Assembly (NCBI RefSeq): GCF_000332055.1
Contig: NZ_ALVZ01000197.1
Span: 1 to 50,189, forward strand
DNA: 50,189 nt
Source of the DNA: Xenococcus sp. PCC 7305
GTDB taxonomy: Bacteria > Cyanobacteriota > Cyanobacteriia > Cyanobacteriales > Xenococcaceae
Direction of reading: 5' to 3'
This document shows, piece by piece, positions 9,772-17,937 of the stretch (position 1 is the first letter of the stretch; the number at the start of each line of letters is the position of its first letter). Under the pieces are notes generated by a model that worked only from the letters and a program-made list of their open reading frames with translations, did no database searches and was not told where the DNA came from. The position numbers and the translations under genes are program-made.

Positions 9772-9874
9772 GATCGCAAAACGAGAATCTGTGACTAACC
9801 TTGCATTCAATGTCCACACTCATCCTACTTTGTCTGAAGTATTAGACGAGGCTTATAAACGGGCAACAGTTTAA
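9772..9874 (+). pseudogene. Duplicated 3' fragment of lpdA
   Basis: These 103 bp match lpdA positions 8414-8516, from the end of a HIP1-like GATCGCA to the stop codon, and still encode the H-T-H-P-T-L-S-E motif and Y-K-R-A-T ending. Most differences are synonymous (CGG to CGA, ACC to ACT, CTC to CTT, ACG to ACA); only the last codon changes the residue (Ala to Val). No start codon or upstream lpdA sequence is present, so it cannot make an enzyme. It is a remnant left by a duplication or insertion event that brought in or bracketed the SLH gene. Confidence 0.9.
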
Positions 9875-9916
9875 ATTAAACGAATTTTAAAAAAGATAGG
9901 TTTTCGGTTTTAGGTG

Positions 9917-10921
9917 TTACTTAAAACCTTTCCCTGTTCCCAAATAATCACCGATATCTAGATTCCCCCCGCTGATAATGACGCCGACTCTTTTATTGGG
10001 TGCGGTGACAATATTCTCCAGTAATGCAGCAGTGGCCAATGTTCCCGTGGGTTCCACCACGATTTTGAGACGGGATAACAAAAAATGCAATGTCCGAAGA
10101 ATCCCATCCTCCGAGACTGTAACCATTTCATCAACATAGCGTAAAACTAGAGGAAAAGTTAATTTTCCCAGGGAAGGAGTTCTGGCTCCATCAGCAATAG
10201 TATCCGGGTTATGAACCGTATGTAATGTTTTGCTATAAAAAGATTTGGTAGCATCATCTGCCTGTTCTGGTTCAACACCAATGACTTGACAGTTGGGAAG
10301 TCGGGCTTTGGTCGCGATCGCAGAACCCGATAGTAAACCACCGCCACCACAACAAACTAGCAGCAGATCTAAATCTCCTCCCACTTGCTCAATTAATTCT
10401 TTGGCTGCGGTGCCTTGTCCCGCAATGATATCAGAATGGTCATAGGGCGGAATAATGACCAAATCTTTTTCTTGAGCTATTTGTATTGCCAACTCTTCGC
10501 GGATTGTTTCCGTTGGCTCATAGAGAATGATTTCGGCTCCATAACCACGAGTCGCTGCCAGTTTAACTTCTGGAGCATTCCTCGGCATGACAATAGTTGT
10601 GGGAATATCTAACAGTTTGCCAGCCAGTGCGATCGCTTGAGCATGGTTTCCCGAAGAATAGGTGATGACACCTTGTTGCTTTTGCTTCGCCGATAATTGG
10701 CAAAGAGCATTATAGGCTCCTCGAAACTTAAAAGAACCAGTCCGTTGCAAGTTTTCACATTTAAAAAACACTTCGGCATTGGTTAGCTCGTTTACAGTAC
10801 GAGACGTCATAATCGGCGTGATATGGGCCTGGTTTTTCAGGTTCTCAGCCGCAGCTTCTATCTGAGAATATTTGACAGGTAAAATATTCTCTTTGGCAAT
10901 TTTGAGGTCAGATTTATTCAT
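9917..10921 (-). CDS. PLP-dependent serine/threonine dehydratase (or serine racemase-like)
   Basis: This fold-type II pyridoxal phosphate enzyme converts threonine or serine to 2-oxobutyrate or pyruvate plus ammonia. It has 334 residues. The S-F-K-F-R-G motif holds the Schiff-base Lys65, S-S-G-N-H-A-Q (89-95) is the substrate loop, and C-G-G-G-G-L-L-S-G (191-199) cups the PLP phosphate. There is no C-terminal ACT regulatory domain, so it resembles catabolic TdcB-type or racemase-type members rather than full-length biosynthetic IlvA. Substrate preference cannot be settled by eye. It is divergent from the exported protein gene at 11004, with 82 bp between them. Confidence 0.88.
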   Translation of the reverse strand: MNKSDLKIAKENILPVKYSQIEAAAENLKNQAHITPIMTSRTVNELTNAEVFFKCENLQRTGSFKFRGAYNALCQLSAKQKQQGVITYSSGNHAQAIALAGKLLDIPTTIVMPRNAPEVKLAATRGYGAEIILYEPTETIREELAIQIAQEKDLVIIPPYDHSDIIAGQGTAAKELIEQVGGDLDLLLVCCGGGGLLSGSAIATKARLPNCQVIGVEPEQADDATKSFYSKTLHTVHNPDTIADGARTPSLGKLTFPLVLRYVDEMVTVSEDGILRTLHFLLSRLKIVVEPTGTLATAALLENIVTAPNKRVGVIISGGNLDIGDYLGTGKGFK

Positions 10922-11003
10922 CGGCGATTTGATCTAGAAGAACTATAATTAATTAAAATCAATATAAAAACACAATTAAGAGCTCTATTGTCAAAGAAGA
11001 AAA

Positions 11004-11570
11004 ATGTTCATCAGATCAAGTATTACTAAATTGCTTATTTTACTTGGTTCTATAGTAATTAACTCAGGTAAAGTCGAAGCTGTAGTTTTTGAGTTTAGTG
11101 ATTATAGCCCAGTAGACCAAAACTATTCGGCAAGTGGTTTTTTTGATATTGATGATAATAGTGCGCCATTAGGAGAAGTAGATTTCGCTACAGAATTGCT
11201 GGATGCTCAAATCACAATTTCAGATGGGACTAACGAATATGTTTTAGATTTTGCTGATGACATACAACAAAATAGCTTAAATGGTGTTGAGATAGTTGGC
11301 TCCACACTAGACTTTTCCACAGCGACAAGTGGTATTTTCAGGATGAGAAATCCCCCTAATTCGGGTTTTTTCGCGATAAATGGCAATCAAGATTGGACTA
11401 GGGTTGGGTTATCGCCATCCAACTTTGATCAGGACTCTCCGAGCATCCTAACTGCAAAAGCTATTCCCTTTACATTTTCACCTACCTTAGGGCTTGGCAT
11501 TATCGGGGGAATACTAGCGGTTTATAAGCTACAACAAATAGGATCTCGCAAGTTGGACAACAAAAGTTAA
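11004..11570 (+). CDS. Exported protein with PEP-CTERM-like C-terminal anchor
   Basis: This 188-residue protein has a signal peptide (1-26, ending around K-V-E-A). The acidic, beta-rich middle has no family I recognise. The tail reads I-P-F-T-F-S-P-T-L-G-L-G, then a short hydrophobic helix, then basic residues. That tripartite tail (P-F-x-F-S-P motif, transmembrane helix, basic end) resembles the cyanobacterial variants of PEP-CTERM sorting signals, which are processed by exosortase-like enzymes. The protein is therefore probably delivered to the envelope or exopolysaccharide. No exosortase gene is in the window. The function of the mature domain is unknown. Confidence 0.65.
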   Translation: MFIRSSITKLLILLGSIVINSGKVEAVVFEFSDYSPVDQNYSASGFFDIDDNSAPLGEVDFATELLDAQITISDGTNEYVLDFADDIQQNSLNGVEIVGSTLDFSTATSGIFRMRNPPNSGFFAINGNQDWTRVGLSPSNFDQDSPSILTAKAIPFTFSPTLGLGIIGGILAVYKLQQIGSRKLDNKS

Positions 11571-11615
11571 GCCTTATCTTTGATTTATTATTCTTTGGTT
11601 TATTATCAGGACAGG

Positions 11616-12491
11616 TCAGAGTACAGAAATAGTTTGTTTGGGAGTTTGCTTGGCCCGTCCCTGGTTGAGTAAACCGTATTTGGGGGCAAAAACCATAGAT
11701 ATCACAAATATCAGACTTAGCAAGATCACGATACAGCCACCGGTTGGGACATCTAAGTGATAACTAAGATAAGTTCCCAGCAAACAGGATAAAACACTTG
11801 TGCCGACAGATATCCACAACATATGATCAAAGCGATCTGTTAATAAATATGCAGTCGAACCAGGAGTAACTAGCATGGCAATTACTAAAATAATGCCCGC
11901 AGTTTGTAATGCTGTCACAATGGTCAGGGCGAGTACTGATAATAATGTGTAATACATAAATTTAACATTTAATCCGATCGCCTTGGCATGATTGGGATCG
12001 AAACAAAACAGTAACAAGTCTTGACGTCGCAACAGGATAATTCCCAACGTCAGCAGACCGGCAATTAGAGTTTGAATAATATCTTCTGCGGAAATGCCCA
12101 ATACATTGCCAAAAAGAATATGAAATAAATCAATATTAGTCGGAATCTTAGTTGATAACACTATGCCAAAAGCGAAAAAACCAGTAAAGACTACCCCAAT
12201 GACGGCATCTTCTTTGAGACGAGTTTTTGCCTTCACATAGCCGATCGCAACTGTAGCCCCAAACCCAAAGATAAAAGCCCCCAGAGCAAAAGGAAGACCC
12301 AGGGCATAAGCAACAACCACTCCAGGAACAACTGCATGGGACACCGCATCCCCCATTAATGACCAACCTTTGAGGGTGATGTAACAGGACAAAACTGCAC
12401 AAACCACTCCCACAAAGGCACTAACCCAAAGTGCTTTGAGCATAAAGCCATATTGCAAGGGTTCAGTGAACCAATTTAATATTTCATTCAT
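11616..12491 (-). CDS. mntB: Manganese ABC transporter permease MntB
   Basis: This is the membrane subunit of the metal-chelate ABC importer (ABC-3 family). Its 291 residues are mostly hydrophobic, with about eight transmembrane segments. The family signature G-D-A-V-S-H-A-V-V-P-G-V-V appears near residues 46-60. It lies third in a minus-strand series mntC-mntA-mntB, the same order as the Mn importer of Synechocystis. The 84-bp spacer from mntA is largely filled with TTTTAGG heptamers. Specificity for Mn rather than Zn is taken from the MntC ligand set. Confidence 0.9.
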   Translation of the reverse strand: MNEILNWFTEPLQYGFMLKALWVSAFVGVVCAVLSCYITLKGWSLMGDAVSHAVVPGVVVAYALGLPFALGAFIFGFGATVAIGYVKAKTRLKEDAVIGVVFTGFFAFGIVLSTKIPTNIDLFHILFGNVLGISAEDIIQTLIAGLLTLGIILLRRQDLLLFCFDPNHAKAIGLNVKFMYYTLLSVLALTIVTALQTAGIILVIAMLVTPGSTAYLLTDRFDHMLWISVGTSVLSCLLGTYLSYHLDVPTGGCIVILLSLIFVISMVFAPKYGLLNQGRAKQTPKQTISVL

Positions 12492-12492
12492 A

Positions 12493-12557
12493 GATTAGGT
12501 TTTAGGTTTTAGGTTTTAGGTTTTAGGTTTTAGGTTTTAGGTTTTAGGTTTTAGGTG
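12493..12557. repeat. Heptameric tandem repeat (TTTTAGG) in the mntA-mntB spacer
   Basis: Eight or more consecutive 7-bp TTTTAGG units, ending in a degenerate TGTTAGA unit. The array fills most of the gap between mntA and mntB inside a likely operon, so it would be transcribed. The same unit occurs in the mntC-mntA spacer. Confidence 0.9.
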
Positions 12558-12575
12558 TTAGAGACAAAAAAATGC

Positions 12576-13322
12576 TCACTGATAACTGATAACAGTCGGA
12601 AGTCCGCCAAAAGTCATGGATAGATTTTCCTCGGTGAAGACTTCTTCGGTGATACCATCAGCCAGAATCGTTTGGTTAAGCAGAATAACGCGATCGCAGA
12701 AGGTTGAAATTGAAGCCAAATCATGGGTAGAAACCAAAATCGTATGCCCCGCATCTCTCAATTGCAACAGAAGATCAACAATGCTTTTTTCCGTCTTGAC
12801 ATCTACTCCTGTAAAGGGTTCATCCAAGAGCATAATTTTGCCTTCTTGCGCCAAGGCTCTGGCGAGAAAGGCTCGTTTCTTCTGGCCTCCAGACAATTCT
12901 CCAATTTGGCGATCGCTAAAATCACTCATGCCCACCCTGGCTAAACTTTCTTTTACCAAACGACGGTCTTGGGCTCGGGGAATTCGCAACATATTCATAT
13001 AGCCATAACGTCCCATCATCACCACATCGGAAACACTCACCGGAAAATTCCAATCCACTTCATCTGCCTGGGGGACGTAGGCCATTAATTGTTTTTTCTG
13101 GGCTTTCTGAATCGATAGGCCATCAATATATACCCTGCCCTGAGTCGGTTTCAAAAAACCCATAATTGATTTGAAAAGAGTAGACTTGCCACCACCATTA
13201 GGGCCCACCAAGCCTGTTATTTTCCCTGGTTGTACCTGACAATTGGCATCATAAAGCGCTAATCGAGCATTATTGTAGGTGACGCTAATATTATCAACTG
13301 TAATTCCTAAAGATAAACTCAT
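12576..13322 (-). CDS. mntA: Manganese ABC transporter ATP-binding protein MntA
   Basis: This 248-residue ABC ATPase energises Mn import. Motifs present are Walker A G-P-N-G-G-G-K-S-T (about 40-48), a Q-loop in Y-V-P-Q, signature L-S-G-G-Q-K-K-R, Walker B I-M-L-L-D-E-P, and H-loop S-T-H-D. It fits the metal-type (MntA/ZnuC) subfamily. It lies between mntC (71 bp upstream) and mntB on the minus strand and is presumably co-transcribed with them. Confidence 0.92.
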   Translation of the reverse strand: MSLSLGITVDNISVTYNNARLALYDANCQVQPGKITGLVGPNGGGKSTLFKSIMGFLKPTQGRVYIDGLSIQKAQKKQLMAYVPQADEVDWNFPVSVSDVVMMGRYGYMNMLRIPRAQDRRLVKESLARVGMSDFSDRQIGELSGGQKKRAFLARALAQEGKIMLLDEPFTGVDVKTEKSIVDLLLQLRDAGHTILVSTHDLASISTFCDRVILLNQTILADGITEEVFTEENLSMTFGGLPTVISYQ

Positions 13323-13340
13323 GAATGGCCTCTCCGTAAT

Positions 13341-13376
13341 CTAGGTTTTAGGTGTTGGGTTTTAGGTTTTAGGTGG
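13341..13376. repeat. Heptameric repeat (TTTTAGG) in the mntC-mntA spacer
   Basis: A shorter, partly degenerate run of TTTTAGG units (with GTGTTGG variants) between mntC and mntA. It is the same unit as the 12493-12557 array. Confidence 0.75.
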
Positions 13377-13393
13377 TGATTAAAATGTGAATA

Positions 13394-14356
13394 TTACTCA
13401 TTAGCATTACTGCCGAGTAAGGCTTGGGTAATAGTTTGGGCGTCGTACTCTAATAAATCTAAAAAAGTAGGAACTGGCCCATCTTTCGTCGAGAGAGAAT
13501 CTACATAGAGAGTTCCCCCATAACTAGCTCCGGTTTCTTTGCTTACTTCTTTCTGTCCTTCGTTGCTGACTGTGCTTTCGCAGAAAACTGTGGGTATATC
13601 ATCTTCTTTGACCTGTTCGATTACCTTTTGAATCTGTTTCGGTGTCGACTGCTGTTCGGCATTAATCGGCCACATATAAATTTCTTGAAGTTGGTAGTCG
13701 CGAGTTAGATAAGAAAATGCCCCTTCACAAGTTACAAGAGAACGTTGATTGGGCGGCAATTGAGCGAGATCTGTGGCCAATTGTTGGTCAATTGCTTGGA
13801 GTTTTTCACTATAGAATGTCGCGTTGGCATTATAGGTATCTGCATTGTCAGGATCGAGTTCGACAAAAGCCCGACGAATATTTTCGACATAAATCAAGGC
13901 ATTGCGCGGTGACATCCAAGCATGGGGATTTGGCTTGTCTTGATAAGGGCCCTCTGCGATCGCTATTGGTTCAATGCCTTCGGTTAATAATACAGAGTCA
14001 ACATCACCCAGGTTGTTATAAAACTTTTCAAACCATCGTTCCAAGTTCATGCCATTGTAGAGAATAAGATCGGCATCCTGAGCTTTGGTCAGATCGCTAG
14101 GAGTTGGTTCATAACCATGAATTTCCGCCCCAACACGGGTAATCGACTCAACCTCTAATTTATCCCCAGCAATATTCTGAGCGATATCTGCCAAGATGGT
14201 GAAAGTAGTAACTACTTTCTTTTTTTGATTGACTTGCGCGTTATTCGGGTCGATTGCAGGGGAAGATTGATCGCGCGGGGCATTACAGCCGCCTAACCAC
14301 AATGTTAATAATATTCCGACAGATATCACTGTCCTGGAGAAGACAGGTTTGTTCAT
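13394..14356 (-). CDS. mntC: Manganese-binding lipoprotein MntC
   Basis: This 320-residue solute-binding protein belongs to the cluster A-I (ZnuA/MntC) family. The lipobox L-G-G-C puts the lipid on Cys24, so it is anchored to the membrane facing the periplasm. Residues His80, His145, Glu211 and Asp286 match the four Mn ligands known for Synechocystis MntC (His89, His154, Glu220, Asp295) with a constant offset of 9. Cys210 and Cys259 match its disulfide (219-268) with the same offset. A Glu at the third position is the Mn-type feature; Zn-specific homologues use His there. It is first in the mntCAB series. A striking repeat cluster upstream (14362-14428) probably carries its control sites. Confidence 0.93.
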   Translation of the reverse strand: MNKPVFSRTVISVGILLTLWLGGCNAPRDQSSPAIDPNNAQVNQKKKVVTTFTILADIAQNIAGDKLEVESITRVGAEIHGYEPTPSDLTKAQDADLILYNGMNLERWFEKFYNNLGDVDSVLLTEGIEPIAIAEGPYQDKPNPHAWMSPRNALIYVENIRRAFVELDPDNADTYNANATFYSEKLQAIDQQLATDLAQLPPNQRSLVTCEGAFSYLTRDYQLQEIYMWPINAEQQSTPKQIQKVIEQVKEDDIPTVFCESTVSNEGQKEVSKETGASYGGTLYVDSLSTKDGPVPTFLDLLEYDAQTITQALLGSNANE

Positions 14357-14361
14357 AAAAA

Positions 14362-14428
14362 ATTGCTAGTCTTTTCATAATTCTCTCACTTTTCATAATT
14401 GTCTCATAATTGGTTCCGAACTAGCAAT
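14362..14428. promoter_or_regulatory. Repeat cluster upstream of mntC, candidate Mn-responsive control region
   Basis: Two 18-bp direct repeats lie head to tail (14371-14388 and 14389-14406; CTTTTCATAATT then CTCTCA or GTCTCA, one mismatch). They are enclosed by a perfect 9-bp inverted repeat (ATTGCTAGT at 14362-14370, ACTAGCAAT at 14420-14428). The cluster is 6-72 bp upstream of the mntC start. In Synechocystis mntCAB is repressed through the ManS-ManR two-component system. Tandem direct repeats are typical response-regulator sites, so ManR binding is a reasonable guess. Confidence 0.55.
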
Positions 14429-14473
14429 ATTCAATTAGCATTTAGTTTTGATTAACTATTTTGTTGCCAGATT

Positions 14474-15268
14474 TTAAAGGCTATTTTTAATTTGATCCTT
14501 AAAGGCTGGTGGAGCAAGATCAAAAGCCTCTTCCAATAAAGGTTGTGCCGCTTCAATATCGCCTTGTTTTTTCAATAACAGAGCTTTGGCGAAGATGGGT
14601 CGAAAATCTGATTCATGGGCAGCAGCAATTTCATCATAGAGGGTGATCGCGTCAGCATATTTCTCTTCTTCGGTATAAATTTCTCCCAGCAATAACTGTA
14701 TCGAACTCAGATCGACATTGGGGTTATCTTGAGCATTGGCTTCTTGAGCTTGAGTTAAAGTATTTTGCAGCAGGGCGATCGCTCTTTCTGGCAGATTTTG
14801 CGTTAAAAATAAATTAACCAAACCGCCCAAAGCCATAACATTTAGCGGAGCAGCCGCTAGAACATTTCGATAGGCTGAAGCGGCACCTTCATAATCTTCG
14901 GCATATTGCTTCGTTTGTCCTAAAAGAATCGCATATTCAATGATGTTGGGATGAATTGTCGCTAAAGTTTCCAAGGGTGCGATCGCGCCGAGGAGATCTT
15001 GCTGCTGCAATCTAATACTGAGTAATTCTCGTAATGCGGTTTCATTCTCGGGTTCCCTGTCTAAAACCTTTTGATAGCCGCTAGCTTCTGCTTCGAGTTT
15101 GGCATTTTCTTGAGCCGAGATGCGAGCCACTTGCTGGGCATTATCTTGGGCTAGGATTTTCGTTTCTTGGACAATGCTCCCCACCAAGGGCAGTCCCGAA
15201 AATATAATGAGAGAAAACAACATTACAACCAGTACTATATAAACCCCGCGGCTTCTTTTATTTTGCAT
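14474..15268 (-). CDS. Membrane-anchored TPR-repeat protein
   Basis: This 264-residue protein has an N-terminal membrane anchor (residues 9-32) followed by an Ala/Gln/Glu-rich linker likely to be helical (about 38-64). Tetratricopeptide-type repeats run from about 65 to 255, with periodic A-x-x-x-Y/L, G-A and P residues such as D-Y-E-G-A-A-S-A-Y-R-N-V-L. TPRs mediate protein-protein contacts, so this is probably an assembly or scaffold factor at the membrane. I do not recognise a specific orthologue. It lies 118 bp from the mntC start on the same strand; the repeat cluster in between argues for separate transcription of mntC. Confidence 0.75.
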   Translation of the reverse strand: MQNKRSRGVYIVLVVMLFSLIIFSGLPLVGSIVQETKILAQDNAQQVARISAQENAKLEAEASGYQKVLDREPENETALRELLSIRLQQQDLLGAIAPLETLATIHPNIIEYAILLGQTKQYAEDYEGAASAYRNVLAAAPLNVMALGGLVNLFLTQNLPERAIALLQNTLTQAQEANAQDNPNVDLSSIQLLLGEIYTEEEKYADAITLYDEIAAAHESDFRPIFAKALLLKKQGDIEAAQPLLEEAFDLAPPAFKDQIKNSL

Positions 15269-15734
15269 TATCCTATTGACTTATGAATGAATTTACTTAA
15301 CTGAAAATTAACAAAGATTTTGCCTGAAAAACGATGAAGAATAAATAACAAATTATGAATTAAGAGCTTACTTTTATATTTTATGGGGACTTTAAGCTTC
15401 CTTGAAGGGTAATTGGGCCAACTTCATCATTTATCCCCCAAGTAAAGACATAGTTATTCATAATTTTGACGTTAAAAACCTTTATTGTTCATCATTTTTC
15501 GTTCTTACTTTTGTTGACTAGAATAGGGAGACTGTCCTAGATTGGTACTCTATAGCTAATGATTCTGTCCTGAGATAACTTATTCTGAGCGCGGAATTAT
15601 ATTTGACTTTATCAATTGTAATGAGTATTTACTTATTGGGCTCTTGCTACGAGCCATTTTAATCCCTATCCCAAGTTACATCAATAATCTCTTTTACACC
15701 GAGTTTACAGTCTTCGTCACCCAAGGAAACCTCT
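15269..15734. other. Divergent intergenic region without a gene
   Basis: This 466-bp AT-rich region lies between the divergent TPR-protein gene and the gene at 15735. It must hold promoters for both. I see no open frame with protein character, no tRNA and no strong repeat. Confidence 0.6.
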
Positions 15735-16559
15735 ATGAATTTGCCTCAAAACCCCCCTACTCCTTCTGATAATCAGGAGCTATCACCCAGACCATCCATT
15801 CCCGTTCCACCGACCCCTGCCATCACAACCCCAGTCACGAGTGAGGCAGAAGAGAGTACAGACAAGAGAACCCAACCGATTCCCCCTCCTTCCCATCCTC
15901 GACAATATAGAGCGATCGGTTTAATTAAAGGAAAATATCAACCCACAGATGAAGATCAAATCACCCAGGGTAATTTAACCACATCCGAAGGCATAGCAAT
16001 CGATGCAGTTTTGTTGGGCCGCACGATTAGTTTGGTAAAGAAACATTTAGATTTGACCGAAGAACATTTATGGGTGGTCTATCCTCGCACTAAAGTTGAT
16101 AGTGACCATTTACATGTTCAAATTGTGGGGGTTTGGGAACCAGAAACCCTTGATAAGGATCAAGATGAATCCTTGGCTTCGAGTGAGGAAGTAGAAGCAG
16201 GTTATTTTTCGATTAGAGGAGAAGTAATTTTCTTTTCAGAAGATGAAGAGGTCATAATTGTTAAAATTAAGCAATTTCCTCGCAAAGAAGGAGAAAAACC
16301 GAAGTTTTTCAAACTCAAGCTCAAGGGAGTCATGGACAAAAAACCCTTAAAGCGTTTTTGGGACTTTGATGTTCATCTCGAAGGAGAAACCCTAGTAATC
16401 AAAGAAGGAACTGATTTAGGTTTTGCCCAGAAGAAACCCAAATTCAAGAAAAAATTCAGTAAAAAACCCATCACGAAAAAAGCACCTGTTGGGAAACCCA
16501 ATGTCAGTTCCGCTGCAACTTCCCGCCCCAAACCCCGAATCAAAAAGCCTAGTAGTTGA
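15735..16559 (+). CDS. Conserved cyanobacterial protein of unknown function
   Basis: This 274-residue protein has no signal peptide. Residues 1-50 are Pro/Thr/Ser-rich and probably disordered. A compact beta-rich core (about 55-220) starts R-A-I-G-L-I-K-G-K-Y and contains an H-L-W-V-V-Y-P-R-T segment. The tail (220-274) is very Lys/Pro-rich, with basic runs such as K-K-P-K-F-K-K-K-F, which suggests binding to RNA, DNA or an acidic surface. From memory, proteins of this type are widespread in cyanobacteria without an assigned role. A strongly basic tail on a small beta core would fit an RNA- or ribosome-associated factor, but that is a guess. Confidence 0.7.
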   Translation: MNLPQNPPTPSDNQELSPRPSIPVPPTPAITTPVTSEAEESTDKRTQPIPPPSHPRQYRAIGLIKGKYQPTDEDQITQGNLTTSEGIAIDAVLLGRTISLVKKHLDLTEEHLWVVYPRTKVDSDHLHVQIVGVWEPETLDKDQDESLASSEEVEAGYFSIRGEVIFFSEDEEVIIVKIKQFPRKEGEKPKFFKLKLKGVMDKKPLKRFWDFDVHLEGETLVIKEGTDLGFAQKKPKFKKKFSKKPITKKAPVGKPNVSSAATSRPKPRIKKPSS

Positions 16560-16683
16560 GGGCAGAAGACAGATGGCAGATGGCAGAAGGCAGATGGGAA
16601 AACCATTAGAAAATAAAATTTCCTCATCCTTCATCCCTCATCCCTCATCCTTTATCCTTCATCCCTCATCCCTCATCCTTGAT
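16560..16683. repeat. Two adjacent heptamer arrays (GCAGATG and CATCCCT)
   Basis: Between two convergent genes lie GCAGATG/GCAGAAG units (about 16562-16596) and then exactly eight 7-bp units of the CATCCCT/CATCCTT type (16625-16680). The second array ends within a few bases of the next gene's stop codon. Confidence 0.88.
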
Positions 16684-17901
16684 TCACTGTCTCGGATCTT
16701 GGGGAATGAAAGCGCGATCGCTCGGAAGTGGGGCCACGGGTTCGGTGAGAGTGAATTTTCCCTCATCGATTTGTTGTTTTAATTCTTCGGCCACTTGTCG
16801 GGAAAAGGAAATGCTGGCTAGAGGGGCAGAGCGGATGGATTTCCCCTCTAGGGTGATGCGCCCAGTTTTTAGTTGTTCATAGGTAACCAAGCCGAAAGTG
16901 GGTCGAACTCGACGAGGAATAGAAAAATCAATAACCGGTGCCACAATTTCTGTGTCTTGGATCGCACAGGCTTCTATGACCGACTCATCTAAAACTGGTA
17001 AAGGAATACCGACACCAATCATTAACGACGAGCCGTAATTTTTGAAATAGCAGCCGCGAACCCAATTAGCATCCATCTGTTTGGCATCCCCAATCAAAGC
17101 AACAGTGGCAGCAGGGCCAATAGGCGTATTATTGGGTAAGCGTTTTTGCAGGGGGAAATGCTGGGTTCCTTCCCAAGCGACATAACCAATACCCCCACCT
17201 AGCCAAATTTTGGTACCAATTCCCACTAGCTTGAGGTCAGGATCATTAAGTAAAGGGGAAATTGCTCCTGGATTGGAATAAACTGCATTAGCGAGTTCTG
17301 GTTGTAACGTCCCTAGATAGGTAAATAGAGGGCGATCGCTGCCGTTAACCCCGACAATGAAATTTTGGTATAAATTCCGCGGATTGAATAGATAAAATTG
17401 ATTGATATTATCTTTGGTAATGGTATTTTCAAAGGCCGCCCGTGGATAACAATCGGTTTGCTGCCCTATGGCCTTAACGGTAATTGGCTTGCCGGCAATG
17501 AGATCCGCAATTACATGACCACCGCCGCGCCGCGCATTACTGCGAGAACGGGAGCTGGCATCACCTAAATTATTCGGGCGATCGCTACCAGGTTCAATAT
17601 TACTATAATCGACCATAGCTGTGGCTCCGAGATACAAATCCACTGCCCCAAAACCCGCATAGGCAGGAATGCCATCAAACCAACATTGACGAATTTTAAT
17701 CGGCGGATCTGTATGGCCTAGATTGAGAATGGCTCCCGAAGATTCCATCGGCTCAAAGGTACCAGTACAAATTACATCGATTTCCTTAAAAGCTTGACTA
17801 GTTCCAATATCTTGAACTTTCGCTTTCAGTTCTTCTACCGTCCAAGTAACTGCTTTGCCACGGCGTATTTTCTCGTTGATTTCGGCAATACTTCGCTTCA
17901 T
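16684..17901 (-). CDS. Homocysteine biosynthesis family protein (DUF39-type)
   Basis: This 405-residue protein resembles the family linked in methanogens to making homocysteine from aspartate semialdehyde and a sulfide source. Typical features are the start S-I-A-E-I-N-E-K-I, the Cys-containing segment D-V-I-C-T-G-T-F-E-P-M-E-S-S-G-A, the Gly-rich G-G-G-H-V-I segment, and the C-Y-P-R motif. Several conserved Cys residues are consistent with sulfur chemistry. The C-terminal ferredoxin-like or CBS extensions of some archaeal homologues are absent. It ends next to the convergent heptamer array and lies 36 bp from glgA on the same strand, so the two may be co-transcribed. The reaction in cyanobacteria is unproven. 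Confidence 0.82.
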   Translation of the reverse strand: MKRSIAEINEKIRRGKAVTWTVEELKAKVQDIGTSQAFKEIDVICTGTFEPMESSGAILNLGHTDPPIKIRQCWFDGIPAYAGFGAVDLYLGATAMVDYSNIEPGSDRPNNLGDASSRSRSNARRGGGHVIADLIAGKPITVKAIGQQTDCYPRAAFENTITKDNINQFYLFNPRNLYQNFIVGVNGSDRPLFTYLGTLQPELANAVYSNPGAISPLLNDPDLKLVGIGTKIWLGGGIGYVAWEGTQHFPLQKRLPNNTPIGPAATVALIGDAKQMDANWVRGCYFKNYGSSLMIGVGIPLPVLDESVIEACAIQDTEIVAPVIDFSIPRRVRPTFGLVTYEQLKTGRITLEGKSIRSAPLASISFSRQVAEELKQQIDEGKFTLTEPVAPLPSDRAFIPQDPRQ

Positions 17902-17937
17902 AAGCTGTTATGGATTTGAAAAATTAACTATCGAATG

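Noticed and set aside
9641-9823. Minus-strand 60-codon frame overlapping the lpdA fragment
   Set aside because: It reads the lpdA remnant in antisense and has no independent protein features.
12493-12557. Regular repeats considered as a CRISPR array
   Set aside because: The units are 7 bp with no spacers, and no cas genes are present.
16373-16634. Minus-strand frames over the end of the gene at 15735 and the heptamer array
   Set aside because: They translate repeat DNA and antisense of a Lys-rich tail.
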